From an uncultured Bacilli bacterium (GTDB lineage: Bacteria > Bacillota_I > Bacilli_A > RF39 > UBA660): a DNA stretch of 9,974 bases. The position numbers and the translations under genes are program-made. This document shows positions 7,356 to 9,974 of this stretch, one piece after another. Where the stretch lies: assembly GCA_947627965.1 (NCBI GenBank), contig CANQYA010000027.1, positions 1 through 9,974 on the forward strand. The letters run 5' to 3'. Position 1 is the first letter of the stretch. Each line of letters opens with the position of its first letter. Under the pieces are notes generated by a model, which was given only the letters and a program-made list of their open reading frames with translations, searched no databases and was not told the DNA's origin.

Positions 7356-7379
7356 AAAAAAGAGACCTTTTAGTCTCTT
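7356..7379 (-). terminator. Intrinsic terminator just upstream of the SDR gene
   Basis: On the minus strand AAGAGAC and GTCTCTT form a 7-bp stem around a 6-nt loop (arms 7373-7379 and 7360-7366), followed by a run of T residues (complement of 7356-7360). It could end the gpsA cluster or an independent small RNA. But only about 24 nt separate it from the SDR start, leaving no room for a normal promoter there, so the SDR is probably reached by read-through. Confidence 0.8.
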
Positions 7380-7567
7380 GGTTATTAAAATTTATTAAAT
7401 AGTAAGCAAAATGTAATTGAACTCATATGCGAATTAAAATTCGCCAATATAGGCATTTTCTTAAATTATTATTTTTAAGAAATAAGGAGTGTAGTGAATC
7501 GCTTAATTTCATTTTCGTTCTTTTTCTTTCTTTTTCTTTATCACCTTCCCTCTACATTTTCATTATA
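7356..7567 (-). ncRNA. Candidate structured leader (attenuator) of the SDR gene, or a small RNA
   Basis: The 288-bp gap 7332-7619 has on the minus strand a -10 match TATAAT at 7562-7567 (TSS near 7555). A purine-rich stretch containing GAGGGAAGGTGATAAAG follows. Next come an 8-bp hairpin (arms 7474-7481 and 7458-7465) and a 6-bp hairpin GCGAAT/ATTCGC (7429-7444), and the segment ends in the terminator at 7356-7379. AAAATGTA (7553-7560) could pair with TACATTTT (7408-7415), partly overlapping the predicted start. I recognise no T-box sequence (GGNACCGCG) and no known riboswitch core, 6S, SRP or RNase P motif. The promoter -35 is poor. No convincing gene is present in the gap. Confidence 0.4.
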
Positions 7568-7619
7568 TAAAAGCAATGTGAATAAAAAAGAAAGATTATG
7601 TGAAATTTTTTTGAAATAA

Positions 7620-8054
7620 TTATAAATATTTTTTTAGTTTTTTTATACTAGCATTTTGAAATTTAATTAATTCTTGAGCTAGTTCTACTACATCACTTTG
7701 CGATTTATCAGCTAATTTATGAATATTTTTTTCTATTTCGATAATTCCCATCGTATTACCTCTTATTAACATATCAGCAATTTTACTGTCGCTATTGTCT
7801 TTCATAACTTCCATTTTCATTTCCATAGAAGAACCCATTTTAGCCATCACACCGACACTTTTTAAATTAACTTTATATTTTTCGGTTAACTCTTTAACTT
7901 TTATTTGAAAAGATAAATACTCTTTCTTTATATCTTCGATAGCGTCAATTATTTTATTATCTTTTCCTCTTAAATCTTCTAGTAGTTTCATACAACTATG
8001 ACTACCCATATCAACTGCTTTATAAATGTATTCTAGTAATTCTCCGCTTTCCAT
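7620..8054 (-). CDS. Conserved all-helical protein of unknown function
   Basis: The 144-residue product is predicted almost entirely helical, compatible with a ferritin-like four-helix bundle. Its strongest motifs are VMAKMGSSMEMKMEV (69-83) and KIADMLIRGNTMGIIEIEKN (91-110). From memory these recur in uncharacterised proteins of similar length from Clostridia and related lineages. There is no signal peptide, membrane segment or clear metal-binding set (His19 and His112 only), so ferritin-like iron chemistry is not supported. GGAGG precedes the ATG by 7 nt. It follows gpsA with a 44-bp gap and is probably cotranscribed. I do not know its role. Confidence 0.85.
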   Translation of the reverse strand: MESGELLEYIYKAVDMGSHSCMKLLEDLRGKDNKIIDAIEDIKKEYLSFQIKVKELTEKYKVNLKSVGVMAKMGSSMEMKMEVMKDNSDSKIADMLIRGNTMGIIEIEKNIHKLADKSQSDVVELAQELIKFQNASIKKLKKYL

Positions 8055-8098
8055 AATATTCCTCCATTATTAGTATGGAAAAATATTGAATAAATATA

Positions 8099-9073
8099 CT
8101 ATTTATTTATTAAAAAAGTAATTAATTCTTTAGCATCTTTACCATTATAAATAATATCATAAATTAAATCGATAATAGGCATGTCTACTTTCTTACTACC
8201 AATTAATTTATATATTGATTTTAAAGTATATAGTCCTTCTATAGTTGTATTTGTTATATAATTATTAATTTCTTCTTCACTAGCATTACTTCCTATTAAG
8301 TAACCTAATTTAAAATTTCTACTTTGACAACTAGTAGCAGTAAGTAATAAGTCTCCTACTCCTGCAAAAGATAAAATAGTTTTTTTATTGCCTCCTAAAG
8401 AATCGATAAGACTTTTAATATCGTGTAGTGCCTCTGTTATAAACATAGCTTGTGTCGATAAAGAATAATCCATACCACTTATCATACCTGACGCTATAGC
8501 TATAACGTTTTTTATTGATCCACATATTTCGATACCAATAATATCGTCAGTTGTTCTTAATTTTAAAGAATCATTTTGCAATGTTTCTTTTAATAATTTC
8601 TCTGTTTCCGTATTCTTAGTAGCAAGACTTAATCCTACTGGATCTCCTTTAGCAATATCAATAGCAAAAGAAGGACCCGAAATAACAGCAAGATTTGAAG
8701 TCGTAACACTTCTTAACAAAATATCGTGAACAAAACTACATGTATCTCTTTCTATACCCTTAGAAGCAATACAAATATGTTGATTACTTTGTAATTTATC
8801 TTTAAGCATTATTCCCATATCGTGAACATAAGCACTAGGAACAGCAATAACTATCAATTTAGCATTATTAATTGCCATATCAAAATCAGTAGTTATTTTA
8901 ATATTATCAGGAATAAAAACATTAGGTAAAGCTTTAGGATTACCTCTATTATTTTCCAAATATTCTTTTTCTTCATTAAACTTAGTCCACATTACAATAT
9001 TATTAACATTTTTATTAAACATAAGTGCTAAAGCAATACCATATGCACCTGTACCTAAAATAGCAATTTTCAT
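8099..9073 (-). CDS. gpsA: NAD(P)-dependent glycerol-3-phosphate dehydrogenase
   Basis: The enzyme reduces dihydroxyacetone phosphate to sn-glycerol 3-phosphate, the backbone precursor of phospholipids, in the cytoplasm. The 324-residue protein has the usual length. The N-terminal Rossmann motif GTGAYG is at 7-12. SKGIE with Lys105 and SGPSFA (132-137) follow. The C-terminal domain has GSIKNV with catalytic Lys188, GVGDLLLTATS with Asp241 and Thr245, and SRN with Arg252 and Asn253. One segment is unusual: where most GpsA proteins have a sequence like GDNAKAALITRG, this one has YSLSTQAMFITEALHDI (203-219). The catalytic Lys, Asp, Thr, Arg and Asn are kept, so activity is expected. AGGAGG precedes the ATG. 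It lies 28 bp after the zinc-ribbon gene and 44 bp before the helical protein, in a likely operon. Confidence 0.96.
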   Translation of the reverse strand: MKIAILGTGAYGIALALMFNKNVNNIVMWTKFNEEKEYLENNRGNPKALPNVFIPDNIKITTDFDMAINNAKLIVIAVPSAYVHDMGIMLKDKLQSNQHICIASKGIERDTCSFVHDILLRSVTTSNLAVISGPSFAIDIAKGDPVGLSLATKNTETEKLLKETLQNDSLKLRTTDDIIGIEICGSIKNVIAIASGMISGMDYSLSTQAMFITEALHDIKSLIDSLGGNKKTILSFAGVGDLLLTATSCQSRNFKLGYLIGSNASEEEINNYITNTTIEGLYTLKSIYKLIGSKKVDMPIIDLIYDIIYNGKDAKELITFLINK

Positions 9074-9101
9074 TATAGCCTCCTATTTTTGAAAGAAAAA
9101 A

Positions 9102-9848
9102 TCAATATTGCTGCTGACTTCCTATTGGTTTTAAATTAAATTCAGGATAAACAAAATCATTAGTAATAGTTTTATTATTATTTTTCTCAATATTATTTAT
9201 TATATTTAATATTTTATCTTTATTATTAATATAAGTATCCATATTATCAGTTACAATTTCAATAATTAAAGTCTTGTCCATATTCTTTATATAAAAAATA
9301 TGTTCATGGTTTTGATAAGTACAAATTACTTCATATAAATTATTTTTAAGTTCTTCACTACTAACGATATTAAGACCTAATTCTTCCCATTTTAATTTTA
9401 TTTCATCGAGATTACGTACTATATCGTTATATTTATCACTAATTGTATAAATACTAAGTTCGTAATTATCACTCTTTAATAATAACTTATCATTACTATA
9501 TAAAATAGAGATATTATTATCTAACGCTAAATGATATTCGTCATAATAAATATCTTTTATTACTTCTTCTTTTTCTTTAGTTGTAGCTAGATTATTATTC
9601 TTATAAAAGTAAAGTAATAATAATCCTAAAGCAATAAGTAAAACAACTACTAATATTACTAAAAAGATATTAAGAGAATTATTAGTTTCTAAATTTTTAT
9701 TATAAAAAGGATCGTCATTATCGTTACTATTCCCTTTCAAAATAGAAACATTAATAGTATCGTTTAATTCGTCTTTTATTTTAGCACCACATTTTTGACA
9801 ATATAATTCACCTTTTTTTATCGGTGAGCCACATCTTTCACACTTCAT
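9102..9848 (-). CDS. Zinc-ribbon single-pass membrane protein of unknown function
   Basis: The 248-residue protein starts with a zinc ribbon, MKCERCGSPI and YCQKCGAKI, whose ligands are Cys3, Cys6, Cys17 and Cys20. A polar linker rich in Asn and Asp (25-58) and a membrane helix at about 59-82 (IFLVILVVVLLIALGLLLLY) follow. The remaining 165 residues form an alpha/beta outer domain without recognised motifs, ending in FNLKPIGSQQQY. Zinc-ribbon plus one membrane helix is a frequent design in Bacillota, often in sensing or scaffolding proteins. The cytoplasmic ribbon and external domain orientation is inferred from the design. AAAGGAG precedes the ATG. It is the first gene of the gpsA cluster, with 28 bp to gpsA. 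The stop is TGA, used here as a true stop. Confidence 0.85.
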   Translation of the reverse strand: MKCERCGSPIKKGELYCQKCGAKIKDELNDTINVSILKGNSNDNDDPFYNKNLETNNSLNIFLVILVVVLLIALGLLLLYFYKNNNLATTKEKEEVIKDIYYDEYHLALDNNISILYSNDKLLLKSDNYELSIYTISDKYNDIVRNLDEIKLKWEELGLNIVSSEELKNNLYEVICTYQNHEHIFYIKNMDKTLIIEIVTDNMDTYINNKDKILNIINNIEKNNNKTITNDFVYPEFNLKPIGSQQQY

Positions 9849-9872
9849 ATTTACTCCTTTAATTGTATAACC

Positions 9873-9878
9873 ATTATA
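9873..9878 (-). promoter_or_regulatory. Candidate -10 element for the zinc-ribbon/gpsA cluster
   Basis: On the minus strand TATAAT sits in TGTTATAATGG, about 25 bp upstream of the zinc-ribbon ATG. The spacing suits a short leader with AAAGGAG. No strong -35 lies 16-18 bp upstream; a TG two bases before the -10 may partly compensate. Confidence 0.5.
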
Positions 9879-9910
9879 ACATCTTTAGAACAAAATAATT
9901 TATAAATAAA

Positions 9911-9974
9911 TCATGCCCAAACCTCACGATTTGGTATTTCTCCTTCATAGGATCTTTCTTCCTCGAGAGACCAA
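9911..9974 (-). CDS. Possible C-terminal end of an unidentified gene entering from the right edge
   Basis: One minus-strand frame is open from the edge to a TGA at 9911-9913 and reads WSLEEERSYEGEIPNREVWA. The segment has clearly more G+C than the rest of the window and an inverted CCAAA/TTTGG (about 9917-9934). So it could instead be the end of an RNA gene or a mobile sequence. At 20 codons no family can be assigned. Confidence 0.3.
   Translation of the reverse strand, partial: WSLEEERSYEGEIPNREVWA

Noticed and set aside
7467..7539. Minus-strand micro-ORFs: lysine-rich GTG-start peptide and an ATG-start peptide beginning MKLSDSLHS in the leader
   Set aside because: The GTG peptide ends after 11 codons and its ribosome binding site overlaps the start; the ATG one has no ribosome binding site nearby.
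1..9974. tRNA, rRNA, insertion sequence or transposase genes
   Set aside because: No cloverleaf, rRNA segment, transposase motif or terminal inverted repeats with a transposase were found; the only mobile-like signal is the repeat pair around fic.

Overview
The window is AT-rich (roughly 27% G+C by eye) and gene-dense. Its ribosome binding sites are of the AGGAGG/AGGTG type. Tryptophan is read from TGG, and TGA appears as a stop, so the code is the standard bacterial one and not the Mycoplasma code. Together with a SleC/SpoIID-type cortex-lytic family protein, a helical protein of a type I associate with clostridial genomes, a VanY-type carboxypeptidase and gpsA, this points to an AT-rich Bacillota (Firmicutes) lineage. 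It could be a gut Bacilli (RF39-like) or a Clostridia relative; the exact lineage cannot be fixed from the sequence.

Layout, left to right. (1) A minus-strand gene fills the first 1.4 kb and runs off the left edge. It has no stop codon inside the window, so simple ORF calling misses it. It encodes a divergent GH10-type glycoside hydrolase with both catalytic glutamates and no signal peptide. (2) A plus-strand Fic AMP-transferase-type gene with its own inhibitory motif and a C-terminal winged helix sits between two direct repeats of about 115 bp. Each repeat carries a long palindrome built on the half-site TGCAC/GTGCA. The upstream palindrome overlaps the best candidate -35 element, which suggests autoregulation, a mobile cassette, or both. 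(3) A divergent pair follows: a SleC-like SpoIID-fold enzyme (minus) and a two-PG-binding, three-LysM protein (plus), sharing a 66-bp intergenic region. Both should act on peptidoglycan, and neither has a visible signal peptide. (4) A membrane-anchored VanY/M15B D,D-carboxypeptidase and a short-chain dehydrogenase lie on the minus strand. (5) A 288-bp gap before the dehydrogenase holds a promoter-like -10, small hairpins and a clear intrinsic terminator only about 25 nt before the dehydrogenase start. This fits an attenuated leader or a small RNA. (6) A minus-strand cluster of three tightly spaced genes follows: a zinc-ribbon membrane protein, gpsA, and a conserved helical protein of unknown function. 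(7) The last 64 bases may be the end of another minus-strand gene.

Functionally, the middle of the window is devoted to the cell wall or spore cortex (SleC-like, LysM protein, carboxypeptidase), and the right part to membrane lipid precursor supply (GpsA) with associated unknown proteins. The Fic gene with its repeats and the leader before the dehydrogenase are the least ordinary parts.
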